A stretch of DNA of 64,000 nt, taken from positions 62,001-126,000 of the forward strand of contig JAAEZM010000006.1 in the NCBI GenBank assembly GCA_018222865.1, in the 5' to 3' direction. Below are positions 1-8,602 of this stretch, one piece after another. The translations under genes were made by a program, and so were the position numbers. The stretch is from Alphaproteobacteria bacterium. Lineage in GTDB: Bacteria > Pseudomonadota > Alphaproteobacteria > Caulobacterales > Maricaulaceae. Below the pieces are notes generated by a model. The model saw only the letters and a program-made list of their open reading frames with translations. It had not been told where the DNA came from and did not search any database. Position 1 is the first letter of the stretch. Each line of letters opens with the position of its first letter.

Positions 1-405
1 CTGATGCACGCATAATTATCACTCCAGACTGAGGTCGGCCGTGCCGACATTTTCCTCGTCTGGACAGGGTGGACGTGAATGAAATTCAGGCAACCCGTTA
101 ATATTATTTACTAAAATGGTGGGCGGAGATGGAAAGCGCCCCGGGGAGAGCCAGTGGGCGAGGCTCCAAGCGTGTTGGTGACGCTCATCCCCGGGACGCC
201 CTAACCGGGCTGGGCGCGAACTCCAGCGAAAGCCATAAGGCTCTCACAGTTGGGGTGAGCCTGCGCCTTTGTCTCCAGCAGATCCGGACAGCTCCTATCC
301 ATGGGGTGAAGGAGGCCGGACGAATTAAGAGTGCGTGTGAATCTTATTCATTCAAGGAAAAATCACGCTAGGCGCGCAGAAATTCACGTTCACACCTGTG
401 AGGCG
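1..405. other. Gene-free left edge, G+C-rich, structured
   Basis: No open reading frame here has a convincing start, ribosome site or recognisable product. The first 120 bases are A+T-richer. The remainder is G+C-rich and dominated by nested inverted repeats, described in the separate RNA candidate entry. The stretch lies downstream of a leftward gene, so it could be the end of that transcript, a separate RNA, or the leader of a gene beyond the left edge. Confidence 0.5.
136..267. ncRNA. Candidate structured RNA (three-way junction plus hairpins)
   Basis: Direct reading gives a clean three-way junction. A closing stem pairs 136-147 with 188-199 (12 positions, one mismatch). It encloses hairpin 148-152/162-166 (GAGCC/GGCTC) and hairpin 169-173/181-185 (AGCGT/ACGCT). 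A second domain follows, with 213-217/263-267 (GGCGC/GCGCC) enclosing 231-234/239-242 (AGCC/GGCT) and 243-247/255-259 (CTCAC/GTGAG). Perfect arms meeting with only two-base linkers are unusual by chance. I do not recognise a family: RNase P, tmRNA, SRP, 6S and cobalamin riboswitch consensus elements do not fit in order. The strand cannot be decided, because paired arms look the same on both. Confidence 0.3.
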
Positions 406-1251
406 TTATTCCGCTGCGACCGAGTCGCTGAAGCCCGGGGTGGAGCGCTCGCCGATGAAATAGGGCGCGTCGATTTCAAACACATCCTCCTGATCCGCCA
501 GATCGAAGGCCAGCATGAAGTCTGCCATGGAGGCATAGGTCGTCGTTCGAATATCTCCGGTGTGATCGTCGAGCCTCAGGCGCTGGTCGATCAATGGTCC
601 GACCCAGCGTTCAAAGACATTCAAATGGACACGCGACGGGCTGAAATAGGCGTCGAGATTGACTTTAATCTGCTCGCGACTTGTCGTCTGCCAAATGGAG
701 GAGGCCACGACATCCAGCATGAATTCATTGCAGTTCTGGTAGCGCGCATCGCCGGGATTGGAGAGGAGGGAATAGTCCGGATTGTGAAGCGTCTCAAACA
801 AGGGAGAGGCGATCACATCGAGAATGCGCTCCTGCATCTCTTCATTGGGAATAATCACGCCGACCTGGCCGATGGCATCGCCGCGGGTGAAGTCCAGCGG
901 CCAGTCCTGGTAGAGGCCGGATACGGTCACCGGGCTGATCTCATGATAGAGATTGAAGACGGCATAGCCGTATTGCGTGCCGCCATCGAGTGTGGGCACG
1001 GGCGTGTAAACCCAAAAGGCGCCATGGGTGTAGCGAATGCCATCAGGTAGGCCGGAGCGCGGGCGTCCGCTGCGGAACACCATCGCGACATAGGCGCCGC
1101 GATGGGCGAGCTCGCGTTCTATCTGTTTGGAAAAATCGGCTGTTTCCTGAAGGGTGAAATTATCAACCGGGCGGCCATTACTTCCAGCTTCAGCCGCGGG
1201 CAGACCAGCGAACAGGCTCAGCGCCATCAAACAGACGAACAAGACGCGCAT
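406..1251 (-). CDS. Exported DUF2145 family protein
   Basis: A 281-residue protein with a cleavable signal peptide (about residues 1-22, hydrophobic core then A-E-A), so probably periplasmic. The body matches the DUF2145 family: a block with R-Y-T-H-G near the start of the domain and R-Y-Q-N-C-N-E-F in the middle. The conserved His and the Cys-Asn pair are reminiscent of permuted NlpC/P60-like folds, but catalysis is not established (inference). It follows the small gene upstream with only two bases between stop and start, so the two are almost certainly co-transcribed leftward. The molecular role of the family is unknown. Confidence 0.8.
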   Translation of the reverse strand: MRVLFVCLMALSLFAGLPAAEAGSNGRPVDNFTLQETADFSKQIERELAHRGAYVAMVFRSGRPRSGLPDGIRYTHGAFWVYTPVPTLDGGTQYGYAVFNLYHEISPVTVSGLYQDWPLDFTRGDAIGQVGVIIPNEEMQERILDVIASPLFETLHNPDYSLLSNPGDARYQNCNEFMLDVVASSIWQTTSREQIKVNLDAYFSPSRVHLNVFERWVGPLIDQRLRLDDHTGDIRTTTYASMADFMLAFDLADQEDVFEIDAPYFIGERSTPGFSDSVAAE

Positions 1252-1253
1252 GA

Positions 1254-1541
1254 TTAGAGATCCGGGCCGGAACGGCGATCTTCGTCCTGGATGACCGCTT
1301 CTCCGATGGGAAGCGGCGCGTCGGCTTCTTCCGTATCCGCGCGTTCACGCATTACACGCTGAGCGTCACGGGCGTAATTGCGCGCGCGATCCATATTGGA
1401 GCTGTCAGCCGCATAATTCATCGTATGGGTGGTGACCTGCTCATTGGCAGCAGGGGCGTCCTGGGCGTCAGTATTGTCCTGTGCATTCGCAACGCCGGTA
1501 TAGGCTGCGAAGGTGCAAGCAGAGATCAGGATCAAACGCAT
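1254..1541 (-). CDS. Small exported protein, unknown function
   Basis: A 95-residue protein with a signal peptide (about residues 1-20, ending A-N-A) and a mature part rich in Asp, Glu, Ala and Arg, probably largely disordered. An AAGGA ribosome site lies about eight bases before the ATG, which supports the start. It is the first gene of a two-gene leftward operon with the DUF2145 protein. A 21-bp inverted repeat sits about 20 bases upstream and may control both. I recognise no domain; linkage suggests that it works with the DUF2145 protein in the periplasm. Confidence 0.7.
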   Translation of the reverse strand: MRLILISACTFAAYTGVANAQDNTDAQDAPAANEQVTTHTMNYAADSSNMDRARNYARDAQRVMRERADTEEADAPLPIGEAVIQDEDRRSGPDL

Positions 1542-1561
1542 GAGGTCGGTCCTTTCGACTA

Positions 1562-1582
1562 GTGTTAAGAGAATACTAACAC
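1562..1582. promoter_or_regulatory. Inverted repeat, candidate operator
   Basis: The arms GTGTTA and TAACAC are separated by nine bases and lie about 20 bases upstream of the small exported protein gene, in the short gap after the xthA stop. Symmetry and position fit a repressor site or promoter-overlapping operator for the leftward operon. No cognate regulator is visible nearby. Confidence 0.35.
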
Positions 1583-1615
1583 ACCTCGCGCGTGAACCTA
1601 GGGTGAATTTTGCGC

Positions 1616-2404
1616 CTAAAGCGCGAAGTGGCCGACAATGGGGATATGATCAGACGCCTTGGTCTCGCCGCGTGTCTTGCGATGGATCTCGACGCTTTCC
1701 AGCGTGTCCGCCGCCTGGGGCGATAAAAGAAGATGATCAATGCGGATGCCGTGCCCCTTCTGCCAGGCGCCGCCCTGATAATCATAAAACGTGTATTGAT
1801 GTCCGCGCCCGTCGACCTGCTCAAACGCCTCGGTCAGGCCTAGCCATTTCAGCTTTTTAAAGGCGGCGCGGGTTGCCGGCAGTGCCAGGGCATCATTGGC
1901 CCACACAGCCGGATCCCAGCAGTCTGAATCGCGCGGAATGCAATTATAATCGCCTGCCAGGATCAAGGGCTCCTCATAGGCGAGGAGGTTTTGAGCATGG
2001 CTGTAAAGCCGCCCCATCCAGGCGAGCTTGTAATCATATTTGGGGCCGGGGGCGGGATTGCCATTGGGCAGGTAGATCGTCGCCACGCGCACTGGTCCGC
2101 CCTCCGCCGAAATCACGGCTTCAAGATAGCGCGCCTGTTCATCGTCCTCATCGCCAGGCAGGCGGGCCGTGCATTCCTCGACCGGATAACGCGAAAGAAT
2201 GGCGACACCATTGTAGGATTTCTGCCCGTGCGTTTCGACATTATAGCCCAGGCTTTCAATCTCGAGACGGGGAAAGCCCTCATCGACCGTCTTGATCTCC
2301 TGCAGACAGACCACATCCGGCTTGGCTTCCTCCAGCCATGCAAGGACATTGGGCAGGCGGGCCTTGATCGAATTAACGTTCCAGGAAGCGACAGTCAGGG
2401 TCAT
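1616..2404 (-). CDS. xthA: Exodeoxyribonuclease III
   Basis: A 262-residue cytoplasmic AP endonuclease/3'-exonuclease for base excision repair, of the usual family length. Signature motifs are in order: S-W-N-V-N-S-I at the N-terminus, L-Q-E-I-K-T carrying the metal-binding Glu, G-D-Y-N-C with the catalytic Asp-Asn, and the terminal S-D-H-I-P with the Asp-His pair. I chose the internal ATG giving M-T-L-T-V because family members begin directly with the first beta strand; an upstream ATG would add 12 unlikely residues. Gene order close to erpA and dgt is common in alphaproteobacteria. Confidence 0.95.
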   Translation of the reverse strand: MTLTVASWNVNSIKARLPNVLAWLEEAKPDVVCLQEIKTVDEGFPRLEIESLGYNVETHGQKSYNGVAILSRYPVEECTARLPGDEDDEQARYLEAVISAEGGPVRVATIYLPNGNPAPGPKYDYKLAWMGRLYSHAQNLLAYEEPLILAGDYNCIPRDSDCWDPAVWANDALALPATRAAFKKLKWLGLTEAFEQVDGRGHQYTFYDYQGGAWQKGHGIRIDHLLLSPQAADTLESVEIHRKTRGETKASDHIPIVGHFAL

Positions 2405-2564
2405 GGGGCGAATCTCAGCGGCTGGCGGAAGAGCGAGCATAGGCGGTTCGCGCAGCGATGAAAGTAGGGGGTGTAGATGCGGTCATGGGCCGCCATCTCA
2501 GCGGTATATTGCATCCATTCGCGCTCTCACGGACATCACAGTCCGGAACAGCCTGGAGGGGATG

Positions 2565-3839
2565 ATGTTTCGAAGCTTACTGATTGCAAGCCTTGGTTCC
2601 TGTGCCGCAGTGCTTTCCGGTGACGTATTCGCGCAAAGCGAAACCGGCGCCAATTTCCACTATCAGGGCGAGATGCAGATCCAGCCGGAGGCGGGCGAGG
2701 TGGCGCTTGACTGGCAGATCAGCATTTTTGAGAGCGATCTTGATGAAGTTCGATTCATGCTCTCGCCGGCCTTCGACAATGTCGACATCACCGGTGCAGA
2801 TGTACGCTCGGTAGAGGTCTCGACCGTGGACGGGTTTTCCGGCCCCATATCGGTTTATGCCATCTCGCTGGCCGAGGGCGCAGATGTGCGAGAGGTGTCG
2901 CTGAGCTATAGCGGCCTGCTCCTGCCCGAACCCCTGCAGCACGAGATCAATACGGTCGATAGCGAAAAGATTGAACTGACCGTAGACAGTTTCTGGATGC
3001 CGTTCGATCAGCGCTTCTCTAGCCTTGTTACGGCCGACCTGGCCATCCGTCTGCCCGGCCATGAAGCGGGCGATTGGGCCGGTGTTTCCATGCAGGAAAT
3101 CGAACCCATCGAGGGCGGATTTCGCCTGCGCCAGACCCGTCCCGCACTCGACGTCGCCTTTACCCTCATGTCGGACTTCCACCTGGTCGAGACCGAAGCC
3201 TATTCGATTTATGATCTGCGCGGCGATGCGGCGGACCTGACCGATCTGATCGGTGCATTGGAGTTTTGCTCTGACTATCTCAACACTCTTGCAGGCCCGG
3301 CCGGTCCGTTGCCGCAGGCCAAGATCATCATCACTCGCCGAGAGGCGGCGGGATATTCGCGTGGTACGCTGATCGCGCTCACCGACATTGCCGACAATCA
3401 GCCGGATCGGCTAACGCAGTTTATCTGCCATGAGCTCGCGCACCATTGGAGCTATGGCAATGCGATGACGGTGGAAAACTGGCTCAATGAGAGCTTTGCA
3501 GACTATATCGCCGTCATGGGGATGCGCGAGGCCTTTGGCGAACAGGCCTTCGAAGATCGGCTTGAGAGCTATCGGCAGCAGATCTCCGAGGCGGATCTGC
3601 CGGCGATCTGGACGCCTGCGATGACGGCCCGGCCGCCCTACCTCATTGCCTATCGCAAGGGACCACTGGCGCTGGCCGAGCTGGAGGCCGAGATCGGTCG
3701 CGAAGTCTTCGCCGATTTTCTGCGAGCGGCCATGATCGCGCGCATCTCCACGACTGGGCAAATGCTTGATGTATTGGAGATGAGTGCGGGGGCAGAGGCC
3801 CGTGACTGGTTCGAAACCGTCTTGGCTGATGCAGGCTAA
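2565..3839 (+). CDS. Exported M1-like (gluzincin) metallopeptidase
   Basis: About 424 residues with a signal peptide (residues 1-21, ending V-F-A). The second half carries a zinc-peptidase site, H-E-L-A-H-H-W near residue 289, followed 15 residues later by N-E-S-F-A-D, the third zinc-ligand Glu. In classical M1 enzymes this spacing is 18, so this is a divergent gluzincin of the M1-like or peptidase-MA-like type. The first half is beta-rich, like the M1 N-terminal domain. GGAGG lies five bases before the second of two tandem ATG codons, so that one is taken as the start. It ends tail-to-tail with the nitroreductase gene, sharing four bases. Confidence 0.8.
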   Translation: MFRSLLIASLGSCAAVLSGDVFAQSETGANFHYQGEMQIQPEAGEVALDWQISIFESDLDEVRFMLSPAFDNVDITGADVRSVEVSTVDGFSGPISVYAISLAEGADVREVSLSYSGLLLPEPLQHEINTVDSEKIELTVDSFWMPFDQRFSSLVTADLAIRLPGHEAGDWAGVSMQEIEPIEGGFRLRQTRPALDVAFTLMSDFHLVETEAYSIYDLRGDAADLTDLIGALEFCSDYLNTLAGPAGPLPQAKIIITRREAAGYSRGTLIALTDIADNQPDRLTQFICHELAHHWSYGNAMTVENWLNESFADYIAVMGMREAFGEQAFEDRLESYRQQISEADLPAIWTPAMTARPPYLIAYRKGPLALAELEAEIGREVFADFLRAAMIARISTTGQMLDVLEMSAGAEARDWFETVLADAG

Positions 3840-4519
3840 AACCCCTTAAACACTGCAAACTCCTCCACGGCGGCGCGTTCAGAGCGCAGCGTATTCACCT
3901 TGGCGTTCTTGTCGGCATGGCCAAGCGCCAGTCCGCACCAGATGCGTTGGTCTTCGGGCAGGCCGAGGGTTTTTTCGATGGTCTTGTGGCGGGTCATCCA
4001 GGCTTCCTGTGCGCAGGTGCCCAGACCCTTGTCTTCCGCGGCCAGCATGAAGGACATGATGAACATGCCCAGATGGCCCCATTGATTAGGGTTCATTTCC
4101 TTGTCGAGGCTGAAGAAAATCCCGACCGGAGCGCCAAAGAAGCGGAAGTTATCGAGGAGGTGGTTGAGCCTGGCTGCCTTGTCCTCGCGCGGGATGCCAA
4201 TCGTATCATACATCTGCTCGCCGAGCTCGAAGCGGCGAGTGCGATAGGGCTCCCAGAGCTTGGGCGGATAGGCGCCGAACTCGCTCTCATCCTCAAACGG
4301 CGCTTCATCCAGGCGGGCACGGACGGCATCAATCACGGCCTGGCGGGCCTCGCCGGCAACAACATGCACATTCCACGGCTGGAGATTGCCCCCGGACGCT
4401 GACCAGCGAGCGGTATCGAGAAGGTCGCGGATTTCGTCCTCACCCACCGGGGTGTCGAGGAAGGCGCGGGTGGAAATGCGAGCGCGCATCAGGCGCTGAA
4501 AATCGGTCATATCACTCAT
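3836..4519 (-). CDS. Nitroreductase family protein
   Basis: A 227-residue FMN-dependent oxidoreductase of the nitroreductase superfamily, cytoplasmic. The N-terminal R-I-S-T-R-A-F block (FMN phosphate binding) and the S-A-S-G-G-N-L-Q-P-W block are typical, as is the C-terminal C-G-L-A-L-G-H stretch. The physiological substrate cannot be read from sequence; relatives reduce nitro groups, quinones or enones. It is convergent with the peptidase gene with a 4-base overlap, CTAA, which supplies both stop codons. A second in-frame ATG three codons in could also be the start. Confidence 0.88.
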   Translation of the reverse strand: MSDMTDFQRLMRARISTRAFLDTPVGEDEIRDLLDTARWSASGGNLQPWNVHVVAGEARQAVIDAVRARLDEAPFEDESEFGAYPPKLWEPYRTRRFELGEQMYDTIGIPREDKAARLNHLLDNFRFFGAPVGIFFSLDKEMNPNQWGHLGMFIMSFMLAAEDKGLGTCAQEAWMTRHKTIEKTLGLPEDQRIWCGLALGHADKNAKVNTLRSERAAVEEFAVFKGF

Positions 4520-4543
4520 GCGCGCAAAGCTAGCGCAGTTCGC

Positions 4544-4891
4544 TCAAAGGTCGATGATTTTCTCAAAGCCGCCAAAAATCAGGCGCTTGCCATCAAAGGG
4601 CATGTCTTCTTCCTGCATGCGCGCATCGCTCATCATGCTCTCCATGCCCTTATCGCGCGTCGCCTTGTCCGGCCAGACCACCCAGCCTGACGCGATCGTC
4701 TCATCATCCTTGCGCATGACGGCGGTGTGGAAGGAATTGGTCTCGCCCTCGGGTATGTCATCGCCCCAGACATCAACCACTGACAGGGCGCCATGGTCTT
4801 TGAAGACGACGGCCATGGCCTCGGCATGCTTGCTGTAAGCGGCCTTATTCGCTGTCGGCACGGCGGCTAGAAACAAGTCGACATATTGCAT
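4544..4891 (-). CDS. DUF1428 family protein
   Basis: A 115-residue soluble protein matching the DUF1428 (YbaA-like) family, a dimeric alpha/beta-barrel-like fold. Recognisable blocks are the start M-Q-Y-V-D, the K-D-H-G-A-L stretch, V-V-W-P-D-K, and the C-terminal M-P-F-D-G-K-R-L-I-F-G-G-F. The family has the expected length and no established reaction. GGAGAG four bases before the ATG supports the start. It lies just downstream of erpA on the same strand and is perhaps co-transcribed with it. Confidence 0.88.
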   Translation of the reverse strand: MQYVDLFLAAVPTANKAAYSKHAEAMAVVFKDHGALSVVDVWGDDIPEGETNSFHTAVMRKDDETIASGWVVWPDKATRDKGMESMMSDARMQEEDMPFDGKRLIFGGFEKIIDL

Positions 4892-4950
4892 TGCGCTCTC
4901 CCCATTTGCGGGAAAACGCTATCGCGAATACGCGTTTCAGGCGAGGGGAA

Positions 4951-5280
4951 TTAGACGGAAAAACTCGTTCCGCACCCGCAAGCCGCAGTGGCATTCGGGT
5001 TTTTGATCTGGAAGGAGGCCCCGATCAGCTCATCGACATAATCAATGACGGAACCTTCAAGGAAGGGCAGGGAGGCCTCATCGATCACAACGCGCGCGCC
5101 ATCCAGCTCGATCAGCAAGTCATCGCTCTTTTGTTCCGTATCGATATCGAACGTGTAGGAAAAGCCTGAACATCCGCCGCCAACAACGCCAATACGCAAG
5201 AGGCCATTGGCCGCCTGGCTGGCCATAATCGTATTGATCTGTTTCGCGGCCGAGGCCGAAAGCGTGACGTCCTGAGACAT
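4951..5280 (-). CDS. erpA: Iron-sulfur cluster insertion protein ErpA
   Basis: A 109-residue A-type carrier that hands Fe-S clusters to apo-enzymes in the cytoplasm. The three conserved cysteines are present: Cys37 in G-G-G-C-S-G-F, and Cys101 and Cys103 in C-G-C-G near the C-terminus. The length fits the family. ErpA and IscA are hard to separate by sequence; the position next to dgt, as in many alphaproteobacteria, and the absence of other isc genes favour ErpA. It is divergent from dgt across an 84-bp gap that must hold both promoters. Confidence 0.93.
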   Translation of the reverse strand: MSQDVTLSASAAKQINTIMASQAANGLLRIGVVGGGCSGFSYTFDIDTEQKSDDLLIELDGARVVIDEASLPFLEGSVIDYVDELIGASFQIKNPNATAACGCGTSFSV

Positions 5281-5364
5281 TTGACATCCATCCAGCTATG
5301 CGGTTTCACCATGCTCAGGTCAGTATATGGACTGCCATCCCGCCTTTAGAAAGACCTACACCTG

Positions 5365-6555
5365 ATGACAATTGCGGCTACCGACCGTTTTCGCGCCCCT
5401 TATGCCAGTCACCCGTCTCAATCGCGCGGCCGGTTTCATGACCAGCCAGCGAGCTTGATGCGGAATTGTTTCCAGCGCGACCGAGACCGCATCATTCATG
5501 CGACAGCTTTCCGCCGGCTTAAGGAAAAGACGCAGGTCTTCGTCGCCCATGAAGGCGATCAATACCGGACTCGCCTGACGCATTCTCTCGAGGTCGCCCA
5601 GATCGCCAGGACCCTGGCGCGCGCCCTTCACGCCGATGAGGATCTCGCTGAAGCGCTCGCGCTCGCGCATGATCTCGGCCATCCGCCCTTTGGGCATACG
5701 GGCGAACGCGTCTTGGCCGAGAAGATGGATGCCTATGGCGGTTTCGATCACAACGCCCAGACCTTGCGGGTCGTGACCAAACTGGAGACTCAATATCCGG
5801 ATTTTGAGGGCCTGAATCTCACCTGGGAGACACTAGAGGGTGTGGTCAAACATAATGGACCCTTGCTTGGGCCGGGCCGGGGGGCTGAGGATCTCGCCTG
5901 GGCCTTCACCGATTATGAGCACTGGCAAAAGCTCGAACTGGACACCCATGCCGGGCTGGAAGCTCAAATCGCCGCGATTGCTGACGATATCGCCTATAAT
6001 AATCACGATATCGATGATGGTATTCGCTCCGGCATTCTGGAAATCGGACCGCTAAGGGAGATCCCGCTTATTGGTGGGATCTTCGACCGGATTGAAGCTC
6101 GCTGGCCCGAAATCTCAGAAACCGTGAAGATCTATGAAGCCGTGCGTGAGCTGATCGGTCTCATGGTCGGCGATGTGCTTGAGGAAACCAAACGGCGCCT
6201 GGCGCGCGATAATCCAGAAAGCGCCGACGCGCTTCGGCGCCTCGGCTATTCCGTCGTCGCATTTTCGGAGGATTTTCTGAAAACGCTTTCGGAGCTTCGA
6301 CGCCATCTCTATGAGCACATGTACCGGCACTACAAGGTGAACCGGATGATGAGCCAGGCGGGGCGCGTCACCAGAGATCTATTTGATCTTTATCATGAAA
6401 CCCCGGGCGTTCTGCCCACGAATATTCAAAAGCACATCCGTGCACCAGGATCTGAGCAGTCCGCCCGCGTCGTTTGCGATTACATCGCGGGGATGACGGA
6501 TCGATTTGCGATGGAGGAACATCGCCGACTATTCACAGTTCAGGCGTATTTCTAG
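5365..6555 (+). CDS. dgt: dGTPase-like HD-domain dNTP triphosphohydrolase
   Basis: A 396-residue HD-superfamily enzyme that hydrolyses dNTPs to deoxynucleoside and triphosphate, in the deoxyguanosinetriphosphate triphosphohydrolase-like subgroup. The metal site is visible as R-L-T-H-S-L-E-V (first His), A-L-A-H-D-L-G-H-P-P-F-G-H (His-Asp pair) and the later D-D-I-A-Y-N-N-H-D block. The length agrees with the short bacterial subfamily. In related genomes the next gene is argS, then a SPOR protein; here argS is absent and a 154-bp gap follows. Confidence 0.93.
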   Translation: MTIAATDRFRAPYASHPSQSRGRFHDQPASLMRNCFQRDRDRIIHATAFRRLKEKTQVFVAHEGDQYRTRLTHSLEVAQIARTLARALHADEDLAEALALAHDLGHPPFGHTGERVLAEKMDAYGGFDHNAQTLRVVTKLETQYPDFEGLNLTWETLEGVVKHNGPLLGPGRGAEDLAWAFTDYEHWQKLELDTHAGLEAQIAAIADDIAYNNHDIDDGIRSGILEIGPLREIPLIGGIFDRIEARWPEISETVKIYEAVRELIGLMVGDVLEETKRRLARDNPESADALRRLGYSVVAFSEDFLKTLSELRRHLYEHMYRHYKVNRMMSQAGRVTRDLFDLYHETPGVLPTNIQKHIRAPGSEQSARVVCDYIAGMTDRFAMEEHRRLFTVQAYF

Positions 6556-6709
6556 CGCATAGCTTATTCACGCTGGAGCCGAAAATTGGCTGCAGGCGGG
6601 TGCCGGGGCGGGGCTTGCTGGTGTTATCTATTGGGGAAGAATGTGATTCGGCAGACCCGCTTCGGGTCAAAGCCGGAATTTCAGGTCGGGACAAACAGGT
6701 CGACACAGT

Positions 6710-7582
6710 ATGACAGACCAGGACGACGATAGCCGTATCGGTGCATATGCACCGCCCTCTGACGGGTATGAAACCTTTGACGCGCGTGAGGAGGATGGTC
6801 GCCGCGGCACCTTCCTGCTTCTTGTCGCGGTGGCCGTGATCGCGCTTTTCGTCGCTGTCGTCTGGGTCGCGTTCAATCGGGGTGTGAGAGAAGCGGACCA
6901 GGCGCCGCGCATTGTCGCCGATGTCGAACCTTATCGAACCCGACCCGCCGATCCGGGGGGTGAACAGACGCCCGATACCGGTCTGGCTGTCTATGATCGG
7001 CTGACCGGCGAAAACGACGATAATGAAGATGTGTCGCTGCGCCCAACGCCGGAAGAACCCATGGAAGAGGCCCGACCGTCCTTGCGGGTCGAAACCGTTG
7101 GCGCGGATCAGACGAGCGCACCGGCCGAAGACGTCGAAGAGGCGACCGTGGAAAGCGAGACGCCCGATATAACGCCGCGTCCCGCACCGACGCGCCCCCA
7201 GCCCGAGCCAGAGGCGCCAAGCGCTCGTCAAACCCCTGCCGAAACACCAGATTTCGAGACGCCTCCTGCGTCGCAACCGGCAGAGTCTGAACCTTCAGCT
7301 CCAACTGAGCCGGCGGTACAGCCGGTCGCTTCTGGCAATTGGGTGGTCCAGATCGCCTCATTCAGGACCGAAGCGGATGCGGAAGCGGCCTGGCTTGCCT
7401 TCAGAACCCGCTTTGCTGATATCGCATCGGGTCTGGCGCCAGATGTTGCCAGTGTCGAGATTCCCAATCGGGGAACCTATCACCGACTGCGTATCGCAGC
7501 CTTTGGTACACGCGATGAAGCCATAGCCTTTTGCTCGACCCTGCAAGGGCGAGGGCAGGATTGTCTGGTGGCCCGCCGATGA
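6710..7582 (+). CDS. SPOR-domain inner-membrane protein
   Basis: A 290-residue bitopic protein with a short acidic cytoplasmic tail, a membrane segment at about residues 34-55, a long Pro/Glu/Thr-rich periplasmic linker (about 60-205) and a C-terminal SPOR domain (about 209-290, starting N-W-V-V-Q-I-A-S-F). SPOR domains bind denuded glycan strands at the division septum, so this is probably a cell-division or peptidoglycan-remodelling accessory. It overlaps nagZ by four bases (ATGA), implying translational coupling to that peptidoglycan-recycling enzyme. The same pairing is found in other alphaproteobacteria. Confidence 0.9.
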   Translation: MTDQDDDSRIGAYAPPSDGYETFDAREEDGRRGTFLLLVAVAVIALFVAVVWVAFNRGVREADQAPRIVADVEPYRTRPADPGGEQTPDTGLAVYDRLTGENDDNEDVSLRPTPEEPMEEARPSLRVETVGADQTSAPAEDVEEATVESETPDITPRPAPTRPQPEPEAPSARQTPAETPDFETPPASQPAESEPSAPTEPAVQPVASGNWVVQIASFRTEADAEAAWLAFRTRFADIASGLAPDVASVEIPNRGTYHRLRIAAFGTRDEAIAFCSTLQGRGQDCLVARR

Positions 7583-8595
7583 GTGCAAACGCCGTTATCT
7601 ACGGTCTTGGCGGTCTCGAATTGACCGCGGATGAAAAGGCCTTCTTTCGCGATGCGGATCCGTGGGGCTTCATCGTTTTTGCGCGCAATATTGAAGGGCC
7701 CAAACAGCTTTCAAAACTGACGCTGAGCCTGCGCGACTGCATGGGACGCGATGTTCCAATCCTGGTTGACCAGGAAGGCGGGCGCGTGCGTCGGCTTCGT
7801 CCTCCGAGCTGGCGTGAAATGCTTCCGGCGCAGGTCTATGGCGATCTGTATCTGCGTGAGGAAGAAGCCGCGATTGAGGCGGTTTGGCTGAACCACCGTC
7901 TGATGGCGGAGGAGATGCGCGCAGTCGGTATCGATGTCGATTGCGTCCCCTGCCTTGATCTGCGCCTGCCCGGAGCGGATGCGATCATTGGCGACCGTTC
8001 TTTTGGCGAAACGCCTGAGCCCATTATCCAGCTGGGTCGCGCCGCCATGGATGGCGTGCAAGCCGGTGGGGTTGCTCCGATCATCAAGCATATACCCGGT
8101 CATGGCCGGGCCGATGCGGATAGTCATCTCGAACTCCCCGTTGTGCGGGAAGAGCACGGATTGCTTCTGGAAACCGATTTCGCCCCCTTCAAGGCGCTTA
8201 ATGATGCCGTCATGGCGATGACCGCGCACATAGTCTATCGCGACATCGACCCGGACCATCCGGCGACGACCTCGCAGGCTATGGTGCAGGATATCATTCG
8301 CGGTGAGATCGGATTTGGCGGACTCCTCATGACTGATGATCTCTCTATGAAGGCCCTGAGCGGGACATTCCGGGAGCGCGGTGAGGCATCGATCCAAGCG
8401 GGTTGTGATCTGCTACTGCATTGTAATGGCGAGATGTCTGAGATGATCGCCGTGGCGGAAGCCGCGCCGAAACTCGCCGGCAAGGCGCTGGAGCGCGCCG
8501 CTGCGGCCGAAGCCGTTCGTGAAAATATCGAGAGTTTCGACGCGCAAGCGGCCGAATCGCGGCTCAATACGCTTTTGGATTTGGCCAAGGCGTGA
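7579..8595 (+). CDS. nagZ: Beta-N-acetylhexosaminidase NagZ (GH3)
   Basis: A 338-residue glycoside hydrolase family 3 enzyme that removes N-acetylglucosamine from cytoplasmic anhydromuropeptides during cell-wall recycling. Hallmarks are D-Q-E-G-G-R-V-R-R (substrate-binding loop), K-H-I-P-G-H-G-R-A with the following Asp-Ser-His (the mobile catalytic loop), and M-T-D-D-L-S-M-K-A-L with the nucleophile Asp. The start is the ATG overlapping the SPOR gene stop; the protein then opens with the usual A-V-I-Y-G-L-G-G. scpA begins seven bases after its stop. Confidence 0.95.
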   Translation: MSANAVIYGLGGLELTADEKAFFRDADPWGFIVFARNIEGPKQLSKLTLSLRDCMGRDVPILVDQEGGRVRRLRPPSWREMLPAQVYGDLYLREEEAAIEAVWLNHRLMAEEMRAVGIDVDCVPCLDLRLPGADAIIGDRSFGETPEPIIQLGRAAMDGVQAGGVAPIIKHIPGHGRADADSHLELPVVREEHGLLLETDFAPFKALNDAVMAMTAHIVYRDIDPDHPATTSQAMVQDIIRGEIGFGGLLMTDDLSMKALSGTFRERGEASIQAGCDLLLHCNGEMSEMIAVAEAAPKLAGKALERAAAAEAVRENIESFDAQAAESRLNTLLDLAKA

Positions 8596-8602
8596 GTGAG
8601 GC

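Noticed and set aside
136-330. Cobalamin riboswitch, tmRNA or RNase P at the left edge
   Set aside because: Some words on the minus strand (AACTGTGA, CCACTG, GGAGAC) recall a cobalamin riboswitch, but they occur in the wrong order and spacing. No T-loop for a tmRNA and no RNase P core elements were found.
129-371. Rightward open frame of about 80 codons at the left edge
   Set aside because: Arg/Ser/Gly-rich composition, no ribosome site, and it runs through the nested stems of the structured stretch.
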